A DNA stretch of 64,000 nt from Acidobacteria bacterium UBA2990 (GCA_002347025.1 DEAE01000029.1:106916-170915), one strand, 5' to 3'; shown: positions 17,496 to 27,604, numbered from the stretch's first letter. Notes: generated by a model not told the origin, from the sequence alone. Program-made: numbers and translations.

Positions 17496-18830
17496 CTATC
17501 CGACACTCAACAACTCCAACTTCCCTGTGCTGTCGCTCATGTTTTCAACCGGCACCCCCATCTTATCCAAAATCGTTAGATGAAGATTAGTGATGGGAGT
17601 TTTTTCAGGATAACGAATGTGACCACCAGCCTTCAATTGGCCTGACCCGCCTCCCAGCATGACCACCGGCAGCCCTTTATTTTCATGGCGGTTGCTGTCG
17701 GCCATGCCCGCGCCATACAGCAACAGCATATTATCGAGTAGATTGCCATCTCCATCCTGCGTTGACCGTGCCTTATCTAGGAAGTATGAAAAAAGCCGCA
17801 GGTGAAAGGCATTTATCTTCGAGATTTTTTCGTATAAGGTCGGGTCATCCCGGTGGTGTGACGTCGGATGATGAGAATCTGGCACTCCGATTTCAGGATA
17901 GGTTCTACCACTAATTTCACGTGCCAGCATATAGGTACTCACTCTGGTCAGATCAGTCTGATAAGCCAGTAGCAATAGATCGAACATCAGCTTAGCGTGT
18001 TCTTCGTAAGTTGCTGGAATTCCCGCGGGTTGATCTACCTCTGGCAACTCCCTGTCGCTTTGTTCCTCTGCCCTTTGAATACGCCGTTCAATGTCTCGAA
18101 CCGCTTCAAGATACTCGTTCACGCGAACTTGGTCGCTGGGTCCCAAGCCTTGCTGTAGCGCATTGATCTTGTCGGTAACCGAATCCAAAATACTCTGATC
18201 CTTCGCCATCCGAGCTAGACGGGCCTTGGTATCTGTCGAACCACTATCGCCAAATAACCGTTCGAAAACTGCACGGGGGTTATTCTCTCCCAGCAAAGGG
18301 GTGGTCTCATTGCGCCACGCAATCGTATTTGTGTATGTACAGCTAAAGCCAACGTCACATGAACCCGATACATCACGACTATCGAGGGCCAACTCCAAAG
18401 AAGACAGCTGAGTATGCCGTCCAAAGCTTCGGGCTATCAACTGGTCGACCGATACATCAGCCTTCAAATTCGACTCAGTCCTAGCCGGTGTTACTCCCGT
18501 GAGAAACCGAGTCGCAGCGCTGGCATGGACACCTGCGTTACTAGGTACACCATTAAGGCCAGTCAGAACAGTCATCTGATCTCGGTAATTACCGATCTCC
18601 TGCAACAGTCGCGTGACCTCAAATGCGCGACCTTCCGCATCAGGAGTCCAGTGTTGCATGGCCATACCATTCGGCACGTAGAAGACACCGAACCGCCGAA
18701 CTGGGTTGGCAACAGTGTTACGAATGGCCGCCAGGGCTGGCACCATTCCGTCGAGTAGCGGCAAAGCGATACCAGCCCCGATACCTCTCAACACTGTTCG
18801 ACGAGAAAGGGCCTTCTTTGTGACAATCAT
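17496..18830 (-). CDS. DUF1552 family protein (Tat-exported)
   Basis: This 444-residue protein begins with a twin-arginine signal (SRRTVLRGIGAGIALPLLDG), so it is probably folded in the cytoplasm and exported by Tat. The body has the DUF1552 hallmarks FGVFYVPNGMAMQHW, LTGLNG, RFLTGV and the C-terminal LLLYGAGMADSNRHEN followed by VMLGGGSG. The family is almost always encoded next to DUF1587/DUF1592 heme proteins, as here, and has no established reaction. It resembles the sulfatase/alkaline-phosphatase-like DUF1501 proteins of planctomycetes in its genomic habit. The start ATG overlaps the upstream stop by 4 bp. Confidence 0.88.
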   Translation of the reverse strand: MIVTKKALSRRTVLRGIGAGIALPLLDGMVPALAAIRNTVANPVRRFGVFYVPNGMAMQHWTPDAEGRAFEVTRLLQEIGNYRDQMTVLTGLNGVPSNAGVHASAATRFLTGVTPARTESNLKADVSVDQLIARSFGRHTQLSSLELALDSRDVSGSCDVGFSCTYTNTIAWRNETTPLLGENNPRAVFERLFGDSGSTDTKARLARMAKDQSILDSVTDKINALQQGLGPSDQVRVNEYLEAVRDIERRIQRAEEQSDRELPEVDQPAGIPATYEEHAKLMFDLLLLAYQTDLTRVSTYMLAREISGRTYPEIGVPDSHHPTSHHRDDPTLYEKISKINAFHLRLFSYFLDKARSTQDGDGNLLDNMLLLYGAGMADSNRHENKGLPVVMLGGGSGQLKAGGHIRYPEKTPITNLHLTILDKMGVPVENMSDSTGKLELLSVG

Positions 18831-21373
18831 GACTCGGACCTCCGCATCTTAAACGAGGGGCTTTTCACAATACCGAGAACTATAGCTGACCAACGGTAAT
18901 CATTACCAGCCGCCTCACGAACGATTTTCCGAACTGTCGACGCATCATAATATTCGAGCGCACGCCCCAAGGCGTAGCCCATCAATTTCTCGGCCACCGT
19001 ACCAACAAATTCATCGGGTCGACCTAGCAACAAATCACGAAGCCCTGTTGGACCTTCGAAAGAAGCCCCATCGGGTAGTGTTCCAGAAGAATCAATATCA
19101 GCGCCAGCCTCATTCTTATCTCGCCATTGACCAATGGCATTAAAGTTCTCAAGGGCAAATCCTATGGGATCCATTGGGGCATGGCAAACAGAGCAGGCCG
19201 GATTCTCTCGATGCTGCACCATAGCCTGGCGCATTGACAGAGGCTCACCTGATTCATCACGCTCCTCGAGTGTCGGAACGTCAGGAGGCGGCTCGGGAGG
19301 TGGAGCACCAAGCAAATTCTCAAGCACCCACTTACCTCTCAAGACCGGTGAAGTCCTATTCGGATACGAGGTGACCGTCATTACACTCCCGTGACTCAAC
19401 AGCCCAGCCCACCGCCCTTCATCAAAAGTAACCCTGCGAAAGCGATTGCCATAAACGCCGGAAACCCCGTAGTGTTCAGCCAACCGTTCGTTAACAAAGG
19501 TGTAGTTAGCTCGAAGGAGATCAAGGACGCTTCTGTCATTTTCCAACAGATTCTCGAGGAAAAGTTGAGTCTCCATCTTAAAGGCACTGCGAAGATTTTC
19601 ATCGAACTGCGGGAACACTAACGGGTCTGGATAAACTCCTTCGATGTTCCGGAAATGAAGCCATTGCCCGGCGAAGTTCTCGACCAGAGATGATGCTCGT
19701 CGATCCGCCAACATCCGCCGAACCTGCTGTTCCAAGACCTCTATCTCCCCTAGTTCTCCCGCCTCTGCTAGCGCCAGCAGCTCATCATCAGGCATGCTGC
19801 TCCACAGGAAAAACGACAATCTTGAGGCCAGCTCAACATCCGTCAAGGAATAGGCAACCCCTGGTTCCCCATCAACAGGATCGTTCTCGATACGGTAAAG
19901 AAACTCAGGGTCCGCCAATATCCGCTCCAATGCAAAGGCGATACCTTGATCAAAACCACCACCCTGGCGCCCGGCCTCAAAAAATCTCACCAAAACTTGC
20001 ATGTCCGACTCAGACACTGGCCGACGGTAGGCTCTCCTAGCCAGGGTTGACAGGATCTCCCGTGCGCAGTCTGGCTCGTCGGCCTCTGACTCAGGCCAAC
20101 AGCTGAAGACTTTACGGCGTGAGGGCGTCTCGCCAGGACCAGAAACCGAAAAGGGTCCGATGATTTCAAGGCCATCTAGCGCGGGATTGCTATCTGGCAT
20201 GTCATTAACTGCCAAAGCAAATCCAGACTGCCTCGGCTGCAGGATTCCATCTTCTTCCCACCTCTCCCTCGGGAATGACACTCCTACAAAGTGGGGACCG
20301 GCATCCACTCGCAGACGGACCTCAAGGTCGTCACCAGCATGTAAGGCATAGGTTTCCCAGTCATCATCTCCCCGGATATTTCCGGCGAAACTCATGGGCG
20401 CCGGCATCCCTGGCGCCTCACCACCGAACAAAAATCTCCGGATCAGTCGTCCATCAAGACGAACCTCAACCTCGTGTTCCTGATCAATCCCACGCACGTA
20501 GCCCACATAGTTCGTCCGGAGGCGCAACCTGAACTCATAATCACCATCTACTGGGAAATGGTGATTGACCACCAGGCCACCTCTCGACCCGAACGGTAGT
20601 TTCTCATCCTGCTGATCGTCTTGAACCAGGTTTAGAGGAACGTCATACGTTTTTATTTCACTACCGCCTGGCGGGGGTGTCCCAATGACCAATCTGGCGA
20701 TCTTCCGAGCCGCCGATACATAACTCTCGAATAAGGCCGGAGACAAAGATAAAGCCCCCGCGTTGTTATCGAAGCCATATCGGTCAGGAGTATCCGCTGG
20801 AATCCACTCAGTCACGTCAACGTCAAGACCGAGTAAATCACGGATGACGTTCTGATACTCCGTTTGATTTAGGCGATGAAATGCCTGTGTTCTCCCAGGG
20901 TTAGGTCGCGTTTGGGCCACTTGGTCCAATTGCTCTTCAAGCCAACGTCGAAAGCCGTCATAAGCCTTCTTGTCCGGGCGTGGTCTCGGTTGGGGGGGCA
21001 TCGCACCAACGCGAAGTTTACGAACCACCTTTTCCCAAATTTCCGGATCCTCACCAACGTTATCAACATCAACCTTGTCTAGCGACAGCCCCAAGGCCCT
21101 GATTTGGGATAAAACCAGGGAGTCCGTCTCATCGCTACTCTCCACCAACTCGCTGTTGTGACAGGTCACACAATACTGATCCAATAAAGCCCGCTGTGGC
21201 GAGGTTTCTGCCGGATTGGACTGGGCTCCCGATTGTGCCCCGCCAGCTACCAAGATCGGACTTGGATGCGCACCCAAGCAGGCCCCTACGGCAATTACAG
21301 CTACCGCGGTTTTTCGCAAGATCGATAGCCTTAACTGAGAAAAAATCCTGACTGGATGGCATTCGCAGACCAT
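18827..21373 (-). CDS. DUF1587/DUF1595/DUF1592/DUF1588/DUF1585 cytochrome c-like protein
   Basis: This is a large exported protein (848 residues) of the type often called planctomycete cytochrome c. After an N-terminal hydrophobic segment it has a heme c site CVTCH (68-72). Next comes the DUF1587 segment starting RLNQTEYQNVIRDLLG, then a region that may bind carbohydrate. RAYRRPVSESD (DUF1595), ADPEFLYRIE (DUF1592), SYPNRTSPVLRGKW with CSVCHAPMDPIGFALENF (DUF1588, second CxxCH) and a C-terminal LMGYALGRALEYYD (DUF1585) follow. Two CxxCH motifs suggest two hemes. It overlaps the DUF1552 gene by 4 bp; the pair is presumed to act together in the periplasm on an unknown substrate, possibly a polysaccharide. 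Confidence 0.88.
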   Translation of the reverse strand: MVCECHPVRIFSQLRLSILRKTAVAVIAVGACLGAHPSPILVAGGAQSGAQSNPAETSPQRALLDQYCVTCHNSELVESSDETDSLVLSQIRALGLSLDKVDVDNVGEDPEIWEKVVRKLRVGAMPPQPRPRPDKKAYDGFRRWLEEQLDQVAQTRPNPGRTQAFHRLNQTEYQNVIRDLLGLDVDVTEWIPADTPDRYGFDNNAGALSLSPALFESYVSAARKIARLVIGTPPPGGSEIKTYDVPLNLVQDDQQDEKLPFGSRGGLVVNHHFPVDGDYEFRLRLRTNYVGYVRGIDQEHEVEVRLDGRLIRRFLFGGEAPGMPAPMSFAGNIRGDDDWETYALHAGDDLEVRLRVDAGPHFVGVSFPRERWEEDGILQPRQSGFALAVNDMPDSNPALDGLEIIGPFSVSGPGETPSRRKVFSCWPESEADEPDCAREILSTLARRAYRRPVSESDMQVLVRFFEAGRQGGGFDQGIAFALERILADPEFLYRIENDPVDGEPGVAYSLTDVELASRLSFFLWSSMPDDELLALAEAGELGEIEVLEQQVRRMLADRRASSLVENFAGQWLHFRNIEGVYPDPLVFPQFDENLRSAFKMETQLFLENLLENDRSVLDLLRANYTFVNERLAEHYGVSGVYGNRFRRVTFDEGRWAGLLSHGSVMTVTSYPNRTSPVLRGKWVLENLLGAPPPEPPPDVPTLEERDESGEPLSMRQAMVQHRENPACSVCHAPMDPIGFALENFNAIGQWRDKNEAGADIDSSGTLPDGASFEGPTGLRDLLLGRPDEFVGTVAEKLMGYALGRALEYYDASTVRKIVREAAGNDYRWSAIVLGIVKSPSFKMRRSES

Positions 21374-21620
21374 AGGCCGACCCAGTGTGGCCCCATTTGA
21401 CCTCTTCTGTCAATCGGTCGACATTGAATATACATCTCTCGCTAAAACCAAAGCGGACTCCCTTCCTACACCTGTAAGAATCGGCACCCACCAGCCTTTG
21501 AACAGCTCACCACCCGTGATCCTCGAGACTGGGTTAGAATCATTAGTCTGATGGGGCCACCCGCCCGACCACCCTTAGACTTGTGAACGGTGGTGCAAAG
21601 AAGAAGGGTTAAATAGCAAA

Positions 21621-23219
21621 ATGACTGCAAATCAGTCTGCCAAACGACTGCCATATTTTCTAGCCCTGATCGTGGGCCTTGCCCTCACGAGCTTCACCGT
21701 TGCAACTCCTCTCGCCGCTGCAGAGGGTGCCTTGACTCTCATCTCTGCTGTCAAATCCGGTAAAGTGGAATTCGTCCAGCAGGCTCTCGCAGAAAATATG
21801 TCGGTCGACACAACCGAACCAGACGGCGCTACAGCATTGCACTGGGCGGCATTTCGTGACTACCTCGAAATCGCGGATTTACTTATCGCCGCCGGAGCCG
21901 ATGTAAATGCTTCAAATGCTCTCGGCGCCACGCCCCTCTGGCTAGCCGCCGACAACGGAAGCGCGGCCATGGTTGACCGCCTGCTTACCGCTGGGGCTTC
22001 TCCCAACGCTCCACTGCCTGGAGGCGAGACTCCTCTAATGACGGCCTCCAGAACGGGCGCCACTGCAGCGGTAAACTCTCTGCTCTCTGCCAGAGCCCGC
22101 GTAAATGAGGCTGAACACTCCAGGGGACAAACTGCTTTAATGTGGGCTGCCGCTCAGGGCCATCACAAGGTAGTCGAAGCTTTGCTACTTCACGGAGCAG
22201 ACTTCTCCGCACGCTCCAAGATTCGTCCACGGCTCATGCATGCCGCCAGCACCAATGCCTCCCAATATGACCAAGGAATCATCTGGAATCGAGGAGGGTT
22301 CACCTCACTCCTCTTTACCGCTCGTCATGGGCATATTCCCTCAGCCCACCTTCTCTTGTCGGCCGGGGCTTCCATCGATAAACCCGCGCCCACCGGAGCC
22401 TCACCCCTTGTCGTCGCCACTCACAGCGGTCAAAGTCAATTCGCAGCCTATCTCTTAGAAACTGGCGCAGACCCAAATTCAATGGGTGCAGGCTACAGCC
22501 CTCTCCACGCAGCCATTCTCCGGGGTGACGGGGATTTGGTAAAAAAACTCTTAGCCCACGGCGCCAACCCCAATGCTCGCCTCAAGTCAGGTACTCCTGT
22601 TCGCCGCGCGAGTCAGGACTGGGCTATCAATCCATCCTTAGTCAGTGCTACCCCTTACTGGCTAGCAGCCTATTTCCATGACGTCGATATTATGCGAGAC
22701 CTCGTGTCAGCGGGCGCCGACCCACACCTGACAACACTCGAACGCTGGCAACCCGTCTTTGACCGTGCTGGGGGCGTAGGACCTCCTCACATAGTGGGCG
22801 GGTTCATTCCACCTTTACTAGCCGCCGTGCGTGGTCCAGCCGGACGAGGACGTTTCTTTAATACTTCCTTACGAAACCCAGACAGAGAGGAACTTGCGGT
22901 GCTAGCCGCTACTCGCGTGGCCATCGGCTTTGGAGCTGACGTGACTGCAGCTGATCTGCAAGGGGATACGGCTCTCCACGGCGCGGCCCAACGCAATTTC
23001 AGTAGTGTTGTCTCGTTGCTTGTCGAACATGGCGCGAACCTTAATGTAAAAAATCAGTCTGGGCGTTCTCCTCTCGATCTAGCAAAAGCCGCAGAGGCGA
23101 CCCGTGCAAGGGTCGACGACCCCTCTCGTTATCCCCAAGGCAATTCCGCTGACACTCTCAGGGCTTTCGGCGCGACGGAATCGACTAAAGACCCCGAGGA
23201 GACAACCTCCAATCGTTGA
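21621..23219 (+). CDS. Secreted ankyrin-repeat protein
   Basis: This 532-residue protein has an N-terminal signal (FLALIVGLALTSFTVATPLAAA) and then many ankyrin repeats. Typical units are DGATALHWAAFRDYLEIADLL, GATPLWLAADNG, GQTALMWAAAQGHH and GDTALHGAAQRNFSSVVSLL. About eight to ten repeats cover most of the chain, with one longer insertion around residues 320-420. It is a protein-interaction scaffold with no catalytic motif visible. The ATG at 21621 is preceded by a purine-rich AAGAAGGG. It is divergent from the DUF1592 gene, and the 247-bp gap between them should contain both promoters, which I could not pinpoint. Confidence 0.88.
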   Translation: MTANQSAKRLPYFLALIVGLALTSFTVATPLAAAEGALTLISAVKSGKVEFVQQALAENMSVDTTEPDGATALHWAAFRDYLEIADLLIAAGADVNASNALGATPLWLAADNGSAAMVDRLLTAGASPNAPLPGGETPLMTASRTGATAAVNSLLSARARVNEAEHSRGQTALMWAAAQGHHKVVEALLLHGADFSARSKIRPRLMHAASTNASQYDQGIIWNRGGFTSLLFTARHGHIPSAHLLLSAGASIDKPAPTGASPLVVATHSGQSQFAAYLLETGADPNSMGAGYSPLHAAILRGDGDLVKKLLAHGANPNARLKSGTPVRRASQDWAINPSLVSATPYWLAAYFHDVDIMRDLVSAGADPHLTTLERWQPVFDRAGGVGPPHIVGGFIPPLLAAVRGPAGRGRFFNTSLRNPDREELAVLAATRVAIGFGADVTAADLQGDTALHGAAQRNFSSVVSLLVEHGANLNVKNQSGRSPLDLAKAAEATRARVDDPSRYPQGNSADTLRAFGATESTKDPEETTSNR

Positions 23220-23330
23220 GTATTTGATTGGTCGCTAATTTTTTTATGACCCTCTTTAACATTACCTGTGTGGCCTCAACCCCAACAGGTGCTTCGCTCT
23301 GTGCCAGCTAACTCGGCTATCTACACTTCA

Positions 23331-23840
23331 ATGATTCGCCCCATCCTCCGTCACGGTGCCGGCATTCTCCATGCCGAAGCGAGTCCGGTAATTGCATTCG
23401 ATAAAGAGCTCGAAACCCTCATCGAAGATATGGTCCAGACGATGTACGCCGCCTCTGGCGTGGGCCTAGCCGCTCCCCAGATAGGCGTAGGCTTTCGTAT
23501 CTTTGTGGCGGACCCCTCAAGCGGCCACTCATTGGATGAACTGATCACGGTAATCAACCCCAAGGTTCTAGAGCAGGATGGCATACAAACTGAAGAGGAG
23601 GGCTGTCTCAGCCTGCCAGGTTTCACCGACCGCGTGAATCGGCCTAGTCGGGTAGTCCTGTCCGGGTACGACAAGGACGGTTCTTCAATCAAGGTAGAAG
23701 GCACCGACCTCTTAGCCCGCGTCTTGCAGCATGAAATGGACCACTTGAACGGCAGCCTATTTGTTGATCGCCTGCATGGCTTCAGAAAACAAAAAATCGT
23801 CCGGCGTGTACGTAAACTTCAACGCACGGGTAAGTGGTGA
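23331..23840 (+). CDS. def: Peptide deformylase
   Basis: Def removes the formyl group from the N-terminal methionine of new proteins. The 169-residue protein has the three family motifs in order: GVGLAAPQIG, EEGCLSLPG with the metal-binding cysteine, and QHEMDHLNG with the HExxH metal site. I chose the ATG at 23331 because it gives the normal length and opens on the typical IRPILRHG. An upstream in-frame start at 23268 would add 21 unrelated residues. It overlaps fmt and starts a housekeeping run that extends to bamD. Confidence 0.95.
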   Translation: MIRPILRHGAGILHAEASPVIAFDKELETLIEDMVQTMYAASGVGLAAPQIGVGFRIFVADPSSGHSLDELITVINPKVLEQDGIQTEEEGCLSLPGFTDRVNRPSRVVLSGYDKDGSSIKVEGTDLLARVLQHEMDHLNGSLFVDRLHGFRKQKIVRRVRKLQRTGKW

Positions 23841-24781
23841 GAATAGCGTTCTTCGGAACCCCTGCCTTTGCCGTTCCTTCTCTAGAGGCACTGATTAAGG
23901 GTGGCGAACACATCGTGGTTGTTGTCACTCAACCAGACCGCCCTAGGGGCCGCGGTCAAAAGGTCATTCACTCCTTAGTCAAGGCAACCGCCATCAAAAA
24001 CAAGATTCCGGTACTTCAACCTAATCGTGCTAAGGATCAAGATTTTCATGAAAGCCTCACCCTACACTCCCCCGATTTAGGGGTTGTCGTGGCTTACGGT
24101 CAAATCTTGCCAGAGACCATACTGCGGCTCCCACCTAAAGGCATTATAAACGTCCATGCCTCACTCTTGCCCCAGTATCGTGGCCCAGCGCCAATTCAGC
24201 GAGCGGTCATGGCCGGTGAAAACAACACTGGAATAACAATGATTCGCCTTATTCGCGAAATGGACGCAGGACCCATTCTAAGCCAAGCCACCTATCCGAT
24301 AAGTGACGATGAAAACAGCGAAGACCTTGAGCAAGCCCTGTCTCTGCTTGGAGCCAAACTCCTACTATCCACAGTAAGATCGATCGCTGCCGGGAGAACC
24401 CAAGAACAACCCCAAGATCACAGCCTCGCCACATTTGCACCTTTGATAACCAAGGAGGACGGCCGGATCAACTGGCGCGACGATGCACTAACCCTGCACA
24501 ACCTCGTACGTGGACTCCTCCCTCGGCCACGGGCCTTTACCTGTCTCGGAGGGACACGCCTTCTAGTTCTCAGAACCAGTGTGGAACTTTCATCTTCTGC
24601 CACTGGCAAACCCGGTCAAATCCTGGCCGCCAGTGGCGATAAATTACAAGTATGCTGTGGCCAAAGGACAGTCCTTGCTATTCATGAGATTCAGCCGGAA
24701 GGCAAAAGGGTCCTACCCATCCGGGCATTCCTAGCCGGACACCCTATTAACACCGGAATGTTTTTTGAACGGACTAAATAA
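23834..24781 (+). CDS. fmt: Methionyl-tRNA formyltransferase
   Basis: Fmt formylates initiator Met-tRNA with 10-formyl-tetrahydrofolate, the counterpart to the deformylase encoded just before it. The 315-residue protein starts MVRIAFFGTPAFAVPSL and contains NVHASLLPQYRGPAPIQ, which carries the catalytic asparagine and histidine, then TGITMIRL and MDAGPIL. The C-terminal domain for tRNA binding is present. The start is GTG at 23834 (or the next GTG at 23837), overlapping the def stop codon, so translation is coupled. Confidence 0.95.
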   Translation: MVRIAFFGTPAFAVPSLEALIKGGEHIVVVVTQPDRPRGRGQKVIHSLVKATAIKNKIPVLQPNRAKDQDFHESLTLHSPDLGVVVAYGQILPETILRLPPKGIINVHASLLPQYRGPAPIQRAVMAGENNTGITMIRLIREMDAGPILSQATYPISDDENSEDLEQALSLLGAKLLLSTVRSIAAGRTQEQPQDHSLATFAPLITKEDGRINWRDDALTLHNLVRGLLPRPRAFTCLGGTRLLVLRTSVELSSSATGKPGQILAASGDKLQVCCGQRTVLAIHEIQPEGKRVLPIRAFLAGHPINTGMFFERTK

Positions 24782-24783
24782 AC

Positions 24784-26145
24784 ATGATGACGGCCAGAAA
24801 GGCTGCTTATGCCATTGTCCAAACGGTAACCAAGGGTGCTGATCTCGCCCAGGCACTGACTGAATACCGAGACAACCTAGTCGACAGCCGAGACCGAGCT
24901 CTTGTCACAACCATGGCCACAGGCACCTTTCGGTGGCTCGCCGTTCTGGATCATGTTATTGGGCAAGTCAGTCGCCGGCACACCGACCGACTTGACACCG
25001 AGGTCATTAATGTCCTGAGACTTGGAGTCTTCCAGCTTCTCTACCTCGACAAGGTTCCAGCTTCCGCCGCAGTGAATGAATCCGTCCACCTTATTCGCCA
25101 ACTTGGTAAATCGAGTGCCTCGACCTTTGTCAACGCTGTACTCCGCCGCGTCGCTGCCAAGCCCTCTGAGTTCCTACTACCACTTGAACCGTCAGATTCT
25201 GACTCATTTGAGACGAAGCTCGGCTACTTAAGCCTTACCTGCTCCCATCCCCGCTGGCTTGTCGAAAGGTGGCTCCTACGCCACGGCCTTCAAGACACTG
25301 TTTGCCAAGTCCGTTTCAACAATACCCCTCCGGCCCTCACCCTTCGGGCCAACCGGCTTCACATTGGACGTGAAGACCTAGCTGAGTTACTGGATAAACA
25401 AGGGGTTCACACCAGACCTACTGAGTATGCCAGCGACGGCCTAGTGGTAGTTTCCGGCAACCCTTATCGAATACCTGTTTCCCTACAACGTCTTTTCTTG
25501 GCCCAGGACGAAGCCAGCCAGCTTGTGGCCGAATTAGTCGCACCACATGCAGGACACAACATTCTGGATGCCTGTGCAGCGCCAGGAGGCAAGACAACGG
25601 CCCTGGCTGCCACTCTATTTTCTTCTGGCCTTCTTGTGGCTGGAGAAATTCGTCAGAGGCGCCTAAAACTACTCCGGGAACTAACATCACGATTAGGGGC
25701 CACTAAGACACGTCTTGTCCAGCTCGACCTACGGAAACCGGCTCCATTCCCAGCTGTCTTCGATCGAGTGCTAGTCGACGTACCCTGCTCTGGCCTAGGA
25801 ATTTTACGGAGGGATCCAGAGATTCGGTGGAGGCGGCAACCACCAGATCTGAAGCGTTTTGCCACCATGCAACTGCTGATCACTTCACACGCTGGAGCCA
25901 CAGTTCGCCCGGGAGGGCACCTTATCTACGCCACCTGCTCCAGCGAGCCAGATGAAAACGAAGAGGTAGTTAGTGCCTTTCTCGACAGTCACCCGGAATT
26001 TGAATCAGTCCCGCTCGAACAATTAGGTTCGCTTCCTACCGGGCTCCGGCGCGCCCTTGACAAACAGGGACGCATAGCCACCACTGCGGCAACACATAAC
26101 CTCGAGTCCTTCTTCGCCACTACCTTGCGGCGCAGAAGGGCGTGA
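24784..26145 (+). CDS. rsmB: 16S rRNA (cytosine-C5)-methyltransferase
   Basis: RsmB methylates a cytosine (C967 in E. coli) of 16S rRNA. The 453-residue protein has an N-terminal NusB-like RNA-binding domain (AYAIVQTVTKGADLAQAL, ALVTTMATGTFRW). The SAM-binding methyltransferase domain has DACAAPGGKTTALA, VDVPCSGLGILRR and YATCSSEPDENE. The cysteines in PCSG and ATCS are the catalytic and release cysteines. It starts 2 bp after fmt and overlaps the PASTA gene region, in the classic def-fmt-rsmB order. Confidence 0.95.
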   Translation: MMTARKAAYAIVQTVTKGADLAQALTEYRDNLVDSRDRALVTTMATGTFRWLAVLDHVIGQVSRRHTDRLDTEVINVLRLGVFQLLYLDKVPASAAVNESVHLIRQLGKSSASTFVNAVLRRVAAKPSEFLLPLEPSDSDSFETKLGYLSLTCSHPRWLVERWLLRHGLQDTVCQVRFNNTPPALTLRANRLHIGREDLAELLDKQGVHTRPTEYASDGLVVVSGNPYRIPVSLQRLFLAQDEASQLVAELVAPHAGHNILDACAAPGGKTTALAATLFSSGLLVAGEIRQRRLKLLRELTSRLGATKTRLVQLDLRKPAPFPAVFDRVLVDVPCSGLGILRRDPEIRWRRQPPDLKRFATMQLLITSHAGATVRPGGHLIYATCSSEPDENEEVVSAFLDSHPEFESVPLEQLGSLPTGLRRALDKQGRIATTAATHNLESFFATTLRRRRA

Positions 26146-26180
26146 CGATTACAACAAGCTGTAGTATTTTGAATCATGAT

Positions 26181-26927
26181 ATGGAAAAACAGTCACCCAG
26201 TGCTTCTCCAGGAAACAACTGGCTCTTCCAGACAACCAAAGTTTTCGTCGTTGTGGGTTTATTAGCTTCCGCGTTCTTCATATCAGTCGTAGTCGGCCTT
26301 CAGCTAGCCTTGAAGGTTCGGGAAGTGACGGTGCCGGATCTAGTGGGTCAACCGATTGATGCAGCTACTTCATTCCTTGCAGAACAAGAACTTCATCTCC
26401 GACTAGAACCTCTCTCGGAAATCAATCCCTCTGTTCCCCCAAATCACATCTCCTCCCAGGACCCGGCGCCTGGCCTCACCACGAGAACTCAACGCAGCGT
26501 AAAGGTATGGCTAAGTTCTGGTAACAGGGCCGGCTCGGTTCCTATGCTCGTCGGACAATCAGAAACCAGTGCTCGAAGGCGCCTTAACGAAGACTCCCTC
26601 AGCCTAGGTGCCCTGGCTAAGATACACTCCAGCCTATACCCCAGCGATGCCATTGTTGCGCAGGAATCACCTGCACCTGGCACCGCCGCAGAAGTATCAG
26701 TACTGCTCAACCTAGGAGAACGAGGCGCCACCTACGTTATGCCAGACCTTATCGGCATGAGAGGCACAATGGCCGCCGAAACCCTTCGAGGAAACGGATT
26801 CCGGGTCACAGTCGTTGGGGATCACCCTTATCCAGACCTGACGCCAGATATTGTTTTGCGTCAATCCCCTCAGGCAGGGTTTCAAATTGCTCTAGGTGAG
26901 GCTATCTCGCTTGAGGTTAGTCGGTGA
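26181..26927 (+). CDS. PASTA-repeat membrane protein
   Basis: This protein of about 248 residues has one membrane helix near its N-terminus (VFVVVGLLASAFFISVVVGLQ) and three PASTA domains. They begin VTVPDLVGQPIDAA, VPMLVGQSETSA and YVMPDLIGMRGTMA, and each ends in a QESPAPG- or QSPQAG-like turn. PASTA domains bind peptidoglycan fragments in Ser/Thr kinases and PBPs, but here there is no kinase or transpeptidase domain. A GTG at 26142 that overlaps the rsmB stop is an alternative start adding 13 residues. The 3' end overlaps rpe by 4 bp. It may tie wall sensing to growth. Confidence 0.85.
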   Translation: MEKQSPSASPGNNWLFQTTKVFVVVGLLASAFFISVVVGLQLALKVREVTVPDLVGQPIDAATSFLAEQELHLRLEPLSEINPSVPPNHISSQDPAPGLTTRTQRSVKVWLSSGNRAGSVPMLVGQSETSARRRLNEDSLSLGALAKIHSSLYPSDAIVAQESPAPGTAAEVSVLLNLGERGATYVMPDLIGMRGTMAAETLRGNGFRVTVVGDHPYPDLTPDIVLRQSPQAGFQIALGEAISLEVSR

Positions 26928-27604
26928 ACTTACAAATCTCTCCATCTATCCTATCTGCAGATTTTGCCGCTCTCGGTTCCGCCATTGCAATGGTTGAAAA
27001 AGCGGGGGCCGACCTCATCCACGTCGACGTCATGGACGGTCATTTCGTCCCTAATCTCACTATTGGACCACCCGTAATAAAAGCCCTACACGACGTCACA
27101 CAACTCCCACTAGATGTTCACTTGATGATCACTCAACCCGAGCGATCCATCGACGCCTTTATCGACGCTGGCGCCGCCATAATCTCGGTCCATGTTGAGG
27201 CCACATTGCATCTTCACCGCACACTAAGCCACATCAAAGCCAAGGGAGTCAGAGCCGGAGCCGTATTGAATCCTTCAACTCCCGTTAGTCAGCTTGAGGA
27301 CGTAGCTCGAGATATCGACCTAGCACTGCTGATGACCGTAAATCCTGGCTTCGGAGCTCAGTCTTTTATCCCAGGTAGTGAAGCTAAAATCAGACGCCTT
27401 CGAGAGCTTCTCGACGCTGCGGACAACCCAGCTCCCATTGAGGTCGATGGCGGCGTCAACTGCTCAAACGCTGCCACAATCGTCAATGCCGGGGCCGAAA
27501 TTCTTGTGGCAGGCTCCGCGATTTTCGGCACGCCAGACCCAGGTTCATCGGTCAAGGCGTTGCGAGCTGCCGCCCACGGCACAGGTAAAAATGCGTCTCG
27601 ATAG
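26924..27604 (+). CDS. rpe: Ribulose-phosphate 3-epimerase
   Basis: Rpe interconverts ribulose 5-phosphate and xylulose 5-phosphate in the pentose phosphate pathway. The 226-residue TIM barrel shows ISPSILSADF, HVDVMDGHFVPN with metal and catalytic residues, DVHLMI, MTVNPGFGAQ and EVDGGVN. All are diagnostic. The start is GTG at 26924, overlapping the PASTA gene stop (GTGA). The last few codons overlap the start of the thioesterase gene. Confidence 0.95.
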   Translation: MNLQISPSILSADFAALGSAIAMVEKAGADLIHVDVMDGHFVPNLTIGPPVIKALHDVTQLPLDVHLMITQPERSIDAFIDAGAAIISVHVEATLHLHRTLSHIKAKGVRAGAVLNPSTPVSQLEDVARDIDLALLMTVNPGFGAQSFIPGSEAKIRRLRELLDAADNPAPIEVDGGVNCSNAATIVNAGAEILVAGSAIFGTPDPGSSVKALRAAAHGTGKNASR

